This document shows positions 11,348 to 21,926 of a stretch of 64,000 nucleotides of DNA, one piece after another; the first letter of the stretch is position 1, and the number at the start of each line of letters is the position of its first letter. Under the pieces are notes generated by a model that had not been told where the DNA came from, made no database searches, and saw only the letters and a list, made by a program, of their open reading frames with translations. The translations under genes were made by a program, and so were the position numbers. This DNA comes from Geosmithia putterillii (taxonomy: Eukaryota > Ascomycota > Sordariomycetes > Hypocreales > Bionectriaceae): NCBI GenBank assembly GCA_900188575.1, contig FYEU01000308.1:124001-188000 (forward strand). The letters run 5' to 3'.

Positions 11348-12179
11348 ATGGTCTCTTGACAGCCTTGCATGATGCTGGTCTGGTCCATTACCATTACCCA
11401 CCACCCACTTCTTGTCTCTCTTCACCCCACCATCTGTCACCACCTCATTGCTCTTTTCTTTTTCCTGTCTGTTCATAATGGCCTGTGGAGTTTTCATGGT
11501 TTTGGTACTTTCTCTGTTTTTTCTTGGTTCCCCTTCATTGTTCTTTTCTTGTGGAACGACGTCCTTGAGAGAATGAAAGGATTCTAGGCGTTTTGAGGCA
11601 GCTCTCTCTACATGTCCATTATCGTATCTCTGCTCTTCAATCACACAAGACGGCTTTTAAGGCATGATGATAGCATGGTAGAAAATCAAAAGACATTCAT
11701 TCCAAGCTCGACAAGCATCCGTAGCCCAACCACAAAAGAAAAAAAGTGTAGCCTTGGCAGTACTATCGGTGATACCCCGTAATAGTACCTCTTACGAAGT
11801 ATTACTACTGTGGGGAACAGGTACGGGCAGCAGCAAAATCACTATCACTCGTAGCCACAACACCCACAGCCCACATACGAAGTATCGACAGCAGTTATAT
11901 TGTGGATTTACCAGGCTCTGCTGTGGCAGGCGTACGAGAGGCGCAGATACATGCAGACGGACATCACAATGGACAACGATATTGTTTTAGAAATTTTTTG
12001 ATTTATCAAGCCAGACCCGATGCAAATTTTCTTTTTGCTACATCAACGCCTAGGAATTTTTTTTCCTCTCTTGTGCTTCACCAGGTTTTTGTTTCGTCAA
12101 GTGAAGTAAAGATCAAAAGAATTCGTCATGTCCGTCCCAATGCCGTCGCACGTAACCCATTTTTCCGAGATGCAGAAGC
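11348..12179. other. Convergent intergenic region NOP56 / UBI3
   Basis: About 830 bp of 3' flanking sequence for both genes, rich in T-runs (near 11456-11465, 11517-11523, 12055-12065). No coding region or structural RNA is recognised. Confidence 0.5.
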
Positions 12180-12701
12180 TTACTGCTTGTCGAAGACGTA
12201 GGTGAGGTGGCAGCGGCCGCAGTACTGGCGGTCGGGCATGGAGGCCATGAAGACACCGGCACCGCACTGGAATTGGTCAGTATGAGATAACTGGGAGGGT
12301 GGTTTGTTGGTTGGGAGAGGACATACGGTGTCGCTGGGGCACTCGCGGCGGAGGCGCTCGATGCTGCCGTCCGAGCCGACCTTGTAGTACTTAAGGACGG
12401 CCAGCTTGGTCTTCTTGCGCTTGTGCTTGATCTTCTTGGGGGTGGTGTAGACCTTCTTCTTGCGCTTCTTGCCGCCACCACGCAGGCGCAGCACCAGGTG
12501 GAGAGTGGACTCCTTCTGGATGTTGTAGTCGCTCAGAGTGCGGCCATCCTCAAGCTGCTTGCCAGCGAAGATCAGGCGCTGCTGGTCCGGGGGGATACCC
12601 TCCTTGTCCTGGATCTTGGACTTGACGTTGTCGATGGTGTCGGAAGACTCCACCTCGAGGGTGATAGTCTTCCCCGTGAGGGTCTTGACGAAGATCTGCA
12701 T
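12180..12701 (-). CDS. UBI3: Ubiquitin-40S ribosomal protein eS31 (S27a) fusion
   Basis: Two exons on the minus strand, 12701-12327 and 12266-12180, with a 60-bp intron (12267-12326, GTATGT..CAG); 153 residues. Residues 1-76 are ubiquitin, starting [14 protein letters not shown] and ending LRLRGG. The remainder is the basic, zinc-binding eS31 protein with [13 protein letters not shown] and YCGRCH cysteine pairs. The intron happens to be in frame and stop-free, so naive translation gives a false 173-residue protein; the family alignment ([14 protein letters not shown]) fixes the splice. Ubiquitin acts as a cleavable chaperone for the ribosomal moiety. A CTAG directly upstream of the ATG could be the 3' end of a 5'-UTR intron, which I cannot confirm. 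The gene is divergent from RPS26. Confidence 0.97.
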
Positions 12702-13617
12702 CTTGCCTAGCTAGTAGAGTTAGTTTTCCTGTCCATCCGTGTGGTTTTTGCATCGTCAATCTGCCTTGGTCATTGGATACGCGGGGGGGAGGGGAATTGG
12801 GGGGGGAGAAATCCTCATCAAGAAAATCCTTCCTCTGTTGTGTCTATCCCACCGACGAAACCTTCATATCGGTCGAGCGACGACGAGAATGCCACGACGC
12901 TGGCCGGCATGGCAGTTGCCGCTGGCGGGAAAACGAGAGGAGAGCATCATCCTGATGGAATGTGCGTATCGAAATGACCAAGGCATCGACATCTTTCAGA
13001 CATACCTCGACAATAGTTCTATTGCCGTCCTAAGCAATCCTCAGATGGTGCGGGTTGGTGTGTGTAAGATCCGTCGTTTTGGATGCGCACCTGATAGTCG
13101 GCTGAAAATTCACTGACCCCGGGCCCTGGTGCGTGGCGTGGTGGGGGCAGCCTTTGTCATCCATCACATGACTAGGGTAGGAATGTGCGCCCTTGCCCTG
13201 CAGAGCCCTGTACTTACGCAGTGGCAGCAATATTGCCCTGCAGAATTGCTGCCACGGGGCGTGGAGAGGCTGGGAGCAATTGGAGCGCCCCACAACAAGT
13301 TTGCAGCGGTCCACTTCAGGGCACTTCAGGCCCCTGTTGCCTGTATGACCTCACTACCACCACTTGCCACCAAAAATTGCCTGTCATTGTCGCGCACACA
13401 CAAAAAAAAATTAATCAGCCCGCAATCAGGATCCAGCCCTGGTGGGGACCCACCAATTCATCGATGCATTGAAGTTTGGGTGCGCGAGGCCCATCGTTCT
13501 TTCCATCCTGCAACCACCGACAAAGTACTAACCCAGTGCAGTGAGTTCGACTTGGACCTTTTCCTTTCCTCTCTTCTTCTTCTTTACTCACACAAGTCAA
13601 TCACAGATACCGTCAAG
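12702..13617. other. Shared divergent promoter region of UBI3 and RPS26
   Basis: About 916 bp separating two divergently transcribed small-subunit ribosomal protein genes. It contains the inverted repeat listed at 13221-13255, a duplicated TTGCCCTGCAGA (13193-13204 and 13233-13244), and a tandem CACTTCAGGG/CACTTCAGGC near 13313-13332. Putative small reading frames here lack coding character. Confidence 0.55.
13221..13255. promoter_or_regulatory. 11-bp perfect inverted repeat upstream of RPS26
   Basis: Arms GTGGCAGCAAT (13221-13231) and ATTGCTGCCAC (13245-13255) are exact reverse complements, separated by 13 bp that hold a PstI-like CTGCAG. It lies about 360 bp upstream of the RPS26 ATG. It could be a binding site for a dimeric regulator or a hairpin in a long 5' leader; function is inference. 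Confidence 0.45.
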
Positions 13618-14599
13618 ATGGTCAAGAAGAGAAAGAACAAGTACGACTCCCTCCTTCCCTCTTCATCGTCGTCGCCAGCGGTTGCGAGCGAGCCAGCAGC
13701 TCTCTCATATATTTTGAGAGTTTGTGCACGACTTCACATCGAGCCAGCCAGCTGAGCGAGCGAGCACCTCGGGCGATGACTTCGAGGAGGCATTTGCTCC
13801 CTCGCACAAATGCAATGTACTAACAACTCTTCCAGCGGCCGCAACAAGAAGGGCCGCGGCCACGTCAAGCCCGTCCGCTGCAGCAACTGCTCGCGATGCA
13901 CCCCCAAGGACAAGGCCATCAAGCGCTTCACCATCCGCAACATGGTTGAGTCTGCTGCTATCCGTATGTTTACGCGCCCAATCACCTCTCAGATATCACA
14001 TCGTACTAACTCAGAATTACAGGTGACATCTCCGATGCCTCGGTCTTCGCCGAGTACACGGTCCCCAAGATGTACCTGAAGCTGCAGTACTGTGTCTCTT
14101 GCGCCATCCACGGCAAGATTGTCCGGTACGTTGTCTCGCATGGGAGTGCGACAACTGCGCCTCGGCGTATGTGCTTTAGAAGAGCCTTGGTCGTACTTCT
14201 GCACACACTCCCCCCTCCCTTATTGCGAGGGTTTGTGCTGCTGCTGCTGCTGCCGTCTTTACGGCCCGTCAGTCCCTCATATTGGGTTCCGCTTCAAGCG
14301 TCGTCTGGCTGTTGCGGTCGTCATGCTCATCGTGGCACGCCGTTCAACTACAATGCCGTCGTACCTGCAGTCTATACTGCCCCGAGATGTGGCATTGACG
14401 GATGCACCATGTCCTGCTTAAGCTGTATACGCAGCGGCAGCAGTGGCACAAACAAGAGTCGTAACATTCCCGTTTTACATGCTGACAAGAATTTCACAGT
14501 GTCCGCTCGGTCGTCGGCCGCCGCAACCGCGCTCCCCCGCCCCGCGTTCGCTACAACAAGGACGGCAAGAAGATTGTCCCCAACGCTCCTAAGGCTTAA
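13618..14599 (+). CDS. RPS26: 40S ribosomal protein eS26
   Basis: Four exons: 13618-13640, 13836-13963, 14023-14125 and 14500-14599 (117 residues). The spliced protein begins MVKKRKNNGRNKKGRGHVKPVRC, carries the zinc-binding pairs CSNC and CVSC (CSNCSRCTPKDKAIKRF and LQYCVSCAIHGKIVR), and ends RNRAPPPRVRYNKDGKKIVPNAPKA. It belongs to the 40S platform near the mRNA exit channel. The first exon is only 23 nt, and intron 3 is 374 bp, much longer than the other introns in the window. Splice sites are GTACGA..CAG, GTATGT..CAG and GTACGT..CAG. Exon phases are consistent throughout. Confidence 0.96.
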
Positions 14600-15601
14600 G
14601 TGTTTCGGTTTATCTTGGCGCTTGGTACGAGGGTTACTTACGATTGACGACGGAAAAACGTCATGGGGTTCGGGTTCATGTCTACTTGCATCGCGCCAGC
14701 AGCGCGTGAATGAAAAAAATAACCAAAAGTTTCACTTGCACTCTACTTGACTTGCCTCGTAATTCTCCAAGTGACCTATGCTGTAACATACAGTGTCTGA
14801 TTTACTCCTCTGCTACTGCGTGCTCATACTGTCGTATAGGACTCCCCAAATGGAAATATGGAGAGGCTCGCAGGATTGATCTTGCATCTCCCCGCGTGGA
14901 CGCTGCGAGCTTGATCTCCAAAGCTCTTGATTTTGTATATTGCAGTGTACAGTAGATGTTGTGCGTCGAGCCCCACACAAACCCCAACCGCCATGTGAAC
15001 CGGTAACACGGCTACCCTGCACCGCCCACGAAATCAGATATTGTACTTACATTCGATCCATGGGCAATATATCGCTCTAATGAGGTATTCAGGCGTCTTA
15101 ATGGAGTAGGCCATGTAGTTCTTCGGTGATTCCGCCTTCTTTTGGTCGTGTATGGTGTGTTGTGAAGCTGTCTATCCCGGTTCGTATATCAATATCATAA
15201 TTGTATCGCAGGTTGTATGAGTACAGCTTCAACTGTGGGAGATACCCTACTCTTTGTAATGTCATTTATGGACAGGCTGTCTAGCACTCTTCACATTCTT
15301 TACCGCAGTGTCCAGGTAAACAAAAACGTCTAGAAACACTATTGCAGAATCCAGTCTACAATGTGTGCTATATAGTTACGTCCTACAAAGTATCATGCGA
15401 GACTTAAACGAGAAGTCAAACGGTATCGAGCAGAGCATCAAGCGAACCATTCCCATTGAAACCACCCAAAGCTAAACGTAACGCATACAAGCATTTACCA
15501 CATCATTAATCCCATATATACATGTATACCCCATCATATCATTAAAACGGCTACCAAGAAAGACCCAATCGGAGCAGACAAGATAAGACAGACTTGGCCC
15601 G
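14600..15601. other. Convergent intergenic region RPS26 / SMC4
   Basis: About 1 kb between the 3' ends of RPS26 and SMC4. AT-rich patches occur near 15480-15550. No gene, RNA or repeat is recognised. Confidence 0.5.
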
Positions 15602-18600
15602 TTACCTCATGGCCAGAGTCGTCGTCAGGCCACTGCTACTGCTCGTGCCTGGCCTCTGCGAGCCCTGCTGCTGCGACTGCGACTGCGCTGGCCGCCCAGG
15701 ACGCTGGATGTAGTCCTTGTTCTCAATCGTGACACTCTTGGTCATGTGGTTGACCTTGTAGACGCCCACGAGGCGGGCGGCCAGCTCAAACATGTTGTTG
15801 CGCAGCGAAATGACAATGAACTGGGCGTTCTTGGTACGCTCCTTGATGTAGTTGGCAACGATGGAGACCTGTCATGATAATGGTCATTAGTATTGGGCAT
15901 ATTATGGTGAAAGAAACGAGGGTGGGGAGGAAAACTCACGTTGCGGAAATCAAGAGCTGCGTCAATCTCGTCCATGACGTACAGCGGCGTCGGCTTGTAG
16001 TGGTGCAGGGCAAAGACGAGAGCCAGACTGCTCAGCGTCTTCTCACCACCAGACAGGTTGCTGATGTTCTTCCAGCTCTTCTTGGGCGGCATGACGCTGA
16101 ACTGGATGCCCTCGCTGAATGGGTCCAGGCTGTCGACCAGCTCCAGCTCGGCGTTTCCACCCATTGTGATGAGCTGGTACATCTCCTTGAGACGTAGCGA
16201 GATGGCGCTCAGGCCATCCATGAAGCCCTCAAGGCGGAGGCGGCGCAGGTCGTCGCATCGCTTCTTGCCCGCGTCGCGCTGCTCAATTGCTGACTGAAGG
16301 TCCGATGACCGCGCCAAGTACTCCTCGACGCGCCTGCGGTACTCAGCCAGAACTGCCAGATCTACATTGACGTTCTGCGTCTTCTCCTCCAGAGCCGCAA
16401 TCTCACCCTTGAGCTTGTCCTTGTTCATGTCGGCCAGCTCGTCGGGTGTGTATACGGGGAGCTGCTGAAGGTCGACGATGGATTGGTCGTCTTCCTCCTC
16501 CTCCTCCTCCTCCTCGTCGCCCGTCTCCTTCTCTTGCTCCTCACCCGATCCGTTCTCAGGCTGTGCATCGGCCATTTCGACATCCTCGTCAGTAGCGGAC
16601 TCGTGTGCCGAGGCGTCTTCCATCTCTTCGTCCTCGGTGCCTTCTTCCTCGCCCGACTCCTCTGACCGCTGGGGCTTCTGGGGCTTCTGGGCCTGCGCCT
16701 TGGCAGACTTCTTCCGCCTCTGTGCCTGGCCGCCCGTCAACTCGTTGATGTCGTGTAGCGAGATCTTGGAGAGCTTGTCATCCCAGTAGCGCAGGCGTCG
16801 CTGGTTCTCAGTGAGGGCCTTTTGGTTCTCCTCGAGCTTGTTGCGCATCTCAATCTCGACTGCGCGCGTCTCGTTAAGGTCCGCCGTCCTCTCGTCCAGG
16901 TCGGTCTTGAGGGCCTTGAGCTCCTTCTTGGTAGCCGCAAGAGCCTCCTCGGCCTCCTCGACGCGGGCGCGAAGCTCGTCGGCCTTCTCACCCTGGTGGT
17001 TGACATCGTGGTCGAGGCTCTCGAGATCTTGCTCCGCGGTGGCAAGCTCCTTGGTCGCCTTGGCAACGTCCTTACCAAGCTTGACCTTTTGCTTTTCGGC
17101 CTTGACCCTCTTGACTTCGGCGTTGGAGAGATCCTCCTGGTTTGTCGTAATCTCCTCCTTGATGCGATCCACCTTGGTGCGCTGAGCACGCAGCTTCTCA
17201 CCACCAGCCTCCATGATCTTGTCCTGCAGCGCCTTGATCTCAGCCTCGAGGCTGGAAGTCTCACCGTGGAGCTTCTCAATCTCGCGGTTGAGCTTGGTCA
17301 CCTCCTTGTTGAGGGACTCAGCTCGGCTGTCATCGGTCGCCGAGGGCTGGTGCTCCTTGCTGACTTCCTTAACGCGTCGCTGGAGATCGCCGACGTTGCG
17401 AGTGGTGCTCTCGAGCTCAAGTGTAATCTTTTGCACGCTGGTATCGAGGCGGGGGATCTTGTCGTTAATCTCGCGCAGACGCGTCTCGCATTCCCTCTGA
17501 TACTCCTGGAACTCGTTGTACTTGCCCTCCCACGAGTCACGGTCCTCCTCGAGCTGGGTGACCTGCTCCCTGGAGATGTCGGCCACCTGCTTCGATGACA
17601 TGAGCCCCTTCTTGGCAGTGGTGCCACCACCGGACATGGTACCCGACTTGTCAATCAGCTCTCCGGCCAGGGTCACCACGCGCCAGCGCTTGGCACCGTA
17701 GGCGATCCGGTTGGCCTGGGCCAGGTCGTTGGCGACGAGGGTGTCCTGCAGCGCGTGGTAGAAGGCGGGGCGGAACTTGTCTTCCTTGGCCTGAACCAGG
17801 TCGAACAGCCGCGGGGCATTCTCGGGCGTCTGGATGGACGACAGGTCGCGCGACCGCATCTTGTCCAGACATATGAAGTTGCCTCGGCCTAGGTTATTCG
17901 TCCTGAGGTACTCGATGCACTGTTGACCGGCGTCGACAGTCTCGGTCACGAAGTTGTCGAGAGCAGCACATGCCGTGGAAATAGCGACGTCGTACCGGGA
18001 GTCGATGGTTCCAAGGCTGCCAAGGCGGCCGTGGAAGCCATCGATGCGACCAGACTCCTTCATGCGCATGAGAGCTGTGAGGACGGTACCCCTGGCCTGA
18101 GTGCTGGCGAGGTTGGAGCGGGCTTCGTCGGCCTTTTGGCGGGCATTCGAGATCTTGGTGCGCATCTTAGGCTCTTGCTGGGCGAGCACCTTGAGCTCCG
18201 AGTGCATCCGTTCGGCCTCCTCGAGAAGCTCGGCCTTTTCGGCTTCGCAGGCCTTGAGCTCCTTCTGCTTCGCCACCTTGAGCTCCTGGGCTGTGGTGAT
18301 CTTTCCCTTAAGCTCCTCGATGGCGACGGCGCCGGCGTTGGCCTTTTCCTGGAGAATCTTGAGCTCACTCTCAGCAACGGCAATGGCTGACTGTTTCTGG
18401 GTGATCTTCTCCGTCCAGGGCTCGAGAGCCTTTTGTTTGGCGGCGATCTGGTCAGAAAACTCTTGAGTCTTGCCCTTGAGCGCATCTCGGATGTTGGCGA
18501 GCTCGGCCTCCTCTTCCTTGACCTGTTCCTCGAGATCGGCGAGCTCCTTGATGTGCGTCTCAATCTCGGCTGAGCACTGCTCGATAGTCTCATCGGCCTC

Positions 18601-20443
18601 GGTAGTTGACTGTTCGGCGTTGGCCATGGTCTTGTCGAGTTTCTTCTTTTTGTCCTCGAGGAACTTGCGCTTCTCGTCAAACTTGACGCGCTCATGCTCA
18701 AACTTGGACATTTCCTTGACAAGTGCCTGCGTCTCTTTCTCCTGGGTCTCGAAAATCTTGTTGCCCTTGGTGTATTGCTTCTGGAGATCCTTGATGGTCT
18801 GTTGACCACCCTCATGCTTTTCAAGCTCGAGATCGAGCTGGGCCTGCATCTGGTTGATGGCCTCCTCGGTAACGGCAACGTTTTCGTTGCATTCGTGGAT
18901 GTAGAGCTGGTACAGTGCGGACTGCTTCAGGAAGAGATCGTTCTCGTCGCGCATAAAGGCCGTTGCCTTGTCCTTCTTGTCCTCGAGGCTGTTCTTCTCC
19001 TTTTCGACGTGCTGGACGCGACCATTCTTCTCCGCACACACTTCGTTCAGGGTCTCGACCTCGGCGGCAGACTCTTCGATGGGCGTCTTGTACTTGGATG
19101 TGCCGATGATATCCTCGAGATACTCGAGAAGGCCGTCGTCGTGCTCGTTGGGGGCCTTGGGCTTCATCTGGGCAATCGATTCGACCTCGCCCTGCAGGAT
19201 CAGGAAACGCTTGTGGTCGAGATCGACACCCCGATCACGGAGCAGAGTCGTCACTTGGGTGAAGTTGGATTCTTTCCCGTTGATGTAGTACTTGCTTGTG
19301 TTGTTCTTGAAGGCCTTGCGGGAGACGATGAGTTCGGACCCAGGTATATCGTCGGATCCACCTCCGGGCTGCAGTGAGAATGTAGAAATTAGCCAACAAA
19401 GTTGATTCCAGACGAAACTGGAATAAAAAACTTACCCTGTCCATGACCTCCTTGAAGTGAACAGCAACCTCGCAGTATGGCAGATTGGGGTACTCGGCCG
19501 AGTTGTGGATAAGAGCCGAGATCTTGCCCTGACGCATCTTGCTGGCCCTGAAACCGAAGACGAACAGTAGGGAGTCGATGACGTTCGACTTTCCAGAGCC
19601 GTTGGGACCGACAACAGACGTGAAGGAGGCGTGGAAGGGGCCAACCTCCTGACGACCGGCGTAACTCTTGAAGTTGTCGAGAATCAGGTACGAGAGAACA
19701 GTACGCGACTTGGGCGCTGTCTCCTCGACAAAGGGGATGGTGGTGGTCCGCGACTTGAGCATGATGTCGAGAGGCTTGTCCATGATGCTCGTGTTGTACT
19801 TGTTTGCGCGGACCGTGGTCTGGCCCATCTGTGTGTTCAGACCGACGGTGGTCATGTCGCCCAGGGGCGTTGTCAGGGCGGGAGTCTGGAACGGCAGAGG
19901 GCGGTTCTTGGACGTCTGAGGCGTGGGCGGGACAGCGTTGGGCCTGGAAGAGCTAGGCGCAGCGCTCTGACGTTTCTTGGGCGTGCTGTTCTGGACCGCG
20001 ATGGCGGGGAGTTGCGTGACCTGGTCCTCGTCTTCAAGCTTCAGGGCGGTGGCGTCGGCGGTGACATCGGCGAGGAGATCATCGTCTTCGTCGTCGGCGG
20101 GGACAGTAACACTGCTGACGGTCGAGTCCATGCGCGCCGTCACATCATCATCGCCTTCGTCCGCGCTCTCCTCATACTTGGGCTCGGGTTCGGGAGTGGG
20201 CGTCTTCTTGGGACGGCCTCTTGTTCGCGTTGTCGCGGCGGGAGCAGGGGCCGATGACTTGCGTGTGCCCCTTGTTGTTGTCCTCCTAGATGTGGCTGTG
20301 GATGTCGAGGCGATCGATGTGTCTTGTGCGAGTTCGTCGTCATCCGCATCGTTGCTGACTTGGGTGACCGAGGCAATCGACAGCTCGTCGTCTGAGTCGA
20401 CAACGGCCGCCCGCCGGGTTCGTCGCGTCGTCCTCGACGACAT
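15602..20443 (-). CDS. SMC4: Condensin subunit SMC4 ATPase
   Basis: Three exons on the minus strand: 20443-19436, 19368-15940 and 15868-15602 (1567 residues). It is the SMC4 subunit of condensin, which with SMC2 compacts mitotic chromosomes. After a ~240-residue low-complexity N-terminus comes LSYLILDNFKSYAGRQEVGPF and Walker A GPNGSGKS (about residue 279). Coiled coil flanks the hinge (about 770-915, DGFHGRLGSLGTIDSRYDVAIST to TLAGELIDKSGTMSGGG). The C-terminal head has the ABC signature LSGGEKT (about 1440), Walker B LYVMDEIDAALDF, and the SMC4-type ending VSIVANYIKERTKNAQFIVISLRNNMFELAARLVGVYK. An 85-90-residue acidic insert sits at about 1213-1300, where human SMC4 has about ten residues. 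It is divergent from the ELYS gene. Confidence 0.96.
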
Positions 20444-20856
20444 GGCGGTGGGTAGGTGGCGTGTTTAGTGTTTGTTGTTCTCCGGTGTGAAGAGTAAGAG
20501 CATGCGCTGGAAGATGCGCAAGAAGCAGACTCCAAAAAAGAAGGAAATCGAAGCAAAGACACGAACCCCTTGCAATGAACGGCAGTGGGACCGATGGGGA
20601 TTGCGTCGCAAATGTACGAAAGGAGATGGATGGGCCCCGCGCTTGTGGATTTGTTTGGAATTGTCCCAATCGGTGCTTTGTAAACAAGACACAAGGCTGA
20701 CAACCGGCGCCCCGCGAAATCACGTGATTCCGCGATATGCACGTCCTGAATGGGAGAGCTCTTTCGCTTCGTCTCTGGCAATAGCTTCTCAGCCTCGTCG
20801 ATTGGAACAAGCAAATTCGCACCTGACAGTCCTGGCGAAAGCAGAAAACACGAAGC
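20444..20856. other. Shared divergent promoter of SMC4 and ELYS
   Basis: A 413-bp region between the SMC4 and ELYS start codons, so both genes presumably share regulatory DNA. It contains a near-perfect palindrome around CACGTG (listed separately). Confidence 0.6.
20713..20734. promoter_or_regulatory. Palindrome centred on CACGTG
   Basis: The core AATCACGTGATT (20718-20729) is a perfect 12-bp palindrome, and extending to CGCG on both sides gives 10 of 11 matched pairs over 22 bp. TCACGTGA is the kind of site bound by bHLH factors such as Cbf1/Cpf1. It lies 123 bp upstream of the ELYS ATG and 270 bp upstream of the SMC4 ATG. Its role in either promoter is inference. Confidence 0.5.
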
Positions 20857-21926
20857 ATGTTCGACTATCACAATTTCCAGCAGGTCTTTCCTGCCGGCGC
20901 TCAGCTGCCGTATCATCGCGAGCTCCAGTCCGACATTGAGGACAACCGCAAGATATTTGACGGCGCCCTCTTTATCGATCGTGTCATAAAGGCACTGGGA
21001 TTTGCAAAGGGTTTGTCTGCCTAGATCCTGATTGAGAAGAGGACTAGAAGAATGAGAAAAGAACAGCAAATCATTGACAGTGAATTCGTTCTTGCAGGCA
21101 AGGTTTACCCCCCCAAGTCGGACAATGGCCTACGACAGCTCCACCGCCAAATCTGCGATGCTTCGATGTCGCTCCACCACAAGTTCTCGATACTCTACTA
21201 CGTTCTTCTCGACTTTGACGAGTCCAACGCTCGCAACCTCCCGTCGGAAGCCTTTGCTTCGGCATCTGGCATGCCCAGGAACTACCAGATCCTGATGAAG
21301 GGCCTGTGGCACCTGGACCACCAGGAGTTCGAGGTACGGCTCATTCTTTCATCTACTTAGTCCCGAGAGAACTGGGCGCTTTCTTCAGGTCGCTAACATG
21401 TAGTGTTCCCGTATAGAAATCACTCGAGTACATTGCGCACCCTTCGCTGATCCCCGACTTTGCCGACGACATTCTCTCAGCTCTTGTCCGCCACGCCAAC
21501 GACCAGACAGCACTCGCATACTACTACACGGTCCGGCCGATTCTCAACTCGTCTTCGGCCCTCGAGCTCCTCTTTGACGCCATGGTGAGGACAAGCATCA
21601 CCGAGGCCCTCCTTTTCTCTCGCACACAGCCCGAGCATACCAGGGAGGTCCTGTTCCAGCGTCTCTTGTCAGTAGCTCTTGGAGGCAAGCACCAGGACGT
21701 CTCGAGCGAGGTGGCGTTCCTGCCATTTGAGGCCGACGAGGATGCCTGGTTCGAAGAGTACCTGACAAATGGCGACGGAAGGAACTTGAAGAAGGCCAAG
21801 GACACGCTTTTGGTCCGCAAGATCGCCGGCGACCGGTTTGAGGAGGTGGCACAAATCAGGAGCGGCGGTCAATGGGGCCCTGTCCTCGAGGGCATCAAGG
21901 CCGGAATGGAGGGACGAACTGACTGA
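20857..21926 (+). CDS. ELYS-like nuclear pore complex assembly protein
   Basis: Three exons, 20857-21010, 21098-21333 and 21417-21926 (299 residues). The sequence from MFDYHNFQQVFP through GLRQLHRQICDASMSLHHKFSILYYVLLDFD, GMPRNYQILMKGLWHLDHQEFE and YIAHPSLIPDFADDILSALVRH follows the compact fungal ELYS domain (nuclear pore complex assembly, ELYS/Ely5). Fungal versions keep only this alpha-solenoid and lack the large animal N-terminal propeller and AT-hook, so the short length is normal. The protein associates with the Nup107-160 (Y) complex at the nuclear envelope. The splice junctions K-G-KVYPP and FE-KSLEY keep the frame. It is divergent from SMC4. Confidence 0.88.

Noticed and set aside
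12180..12701. Continuous 173-residue reading of UBI3
   Set aside because: The segment after SDT has canonical GTATGT..CAG ends and no homology in eS31; splicing restores the conserved protein.
16822..17598. 258-codon plus-strand frame inside SMC4
   Set aside because: Leu-rich antisense of the coiled-coil codons (CTC from GAG), a known artefact of high-GC coiled-coil genes.
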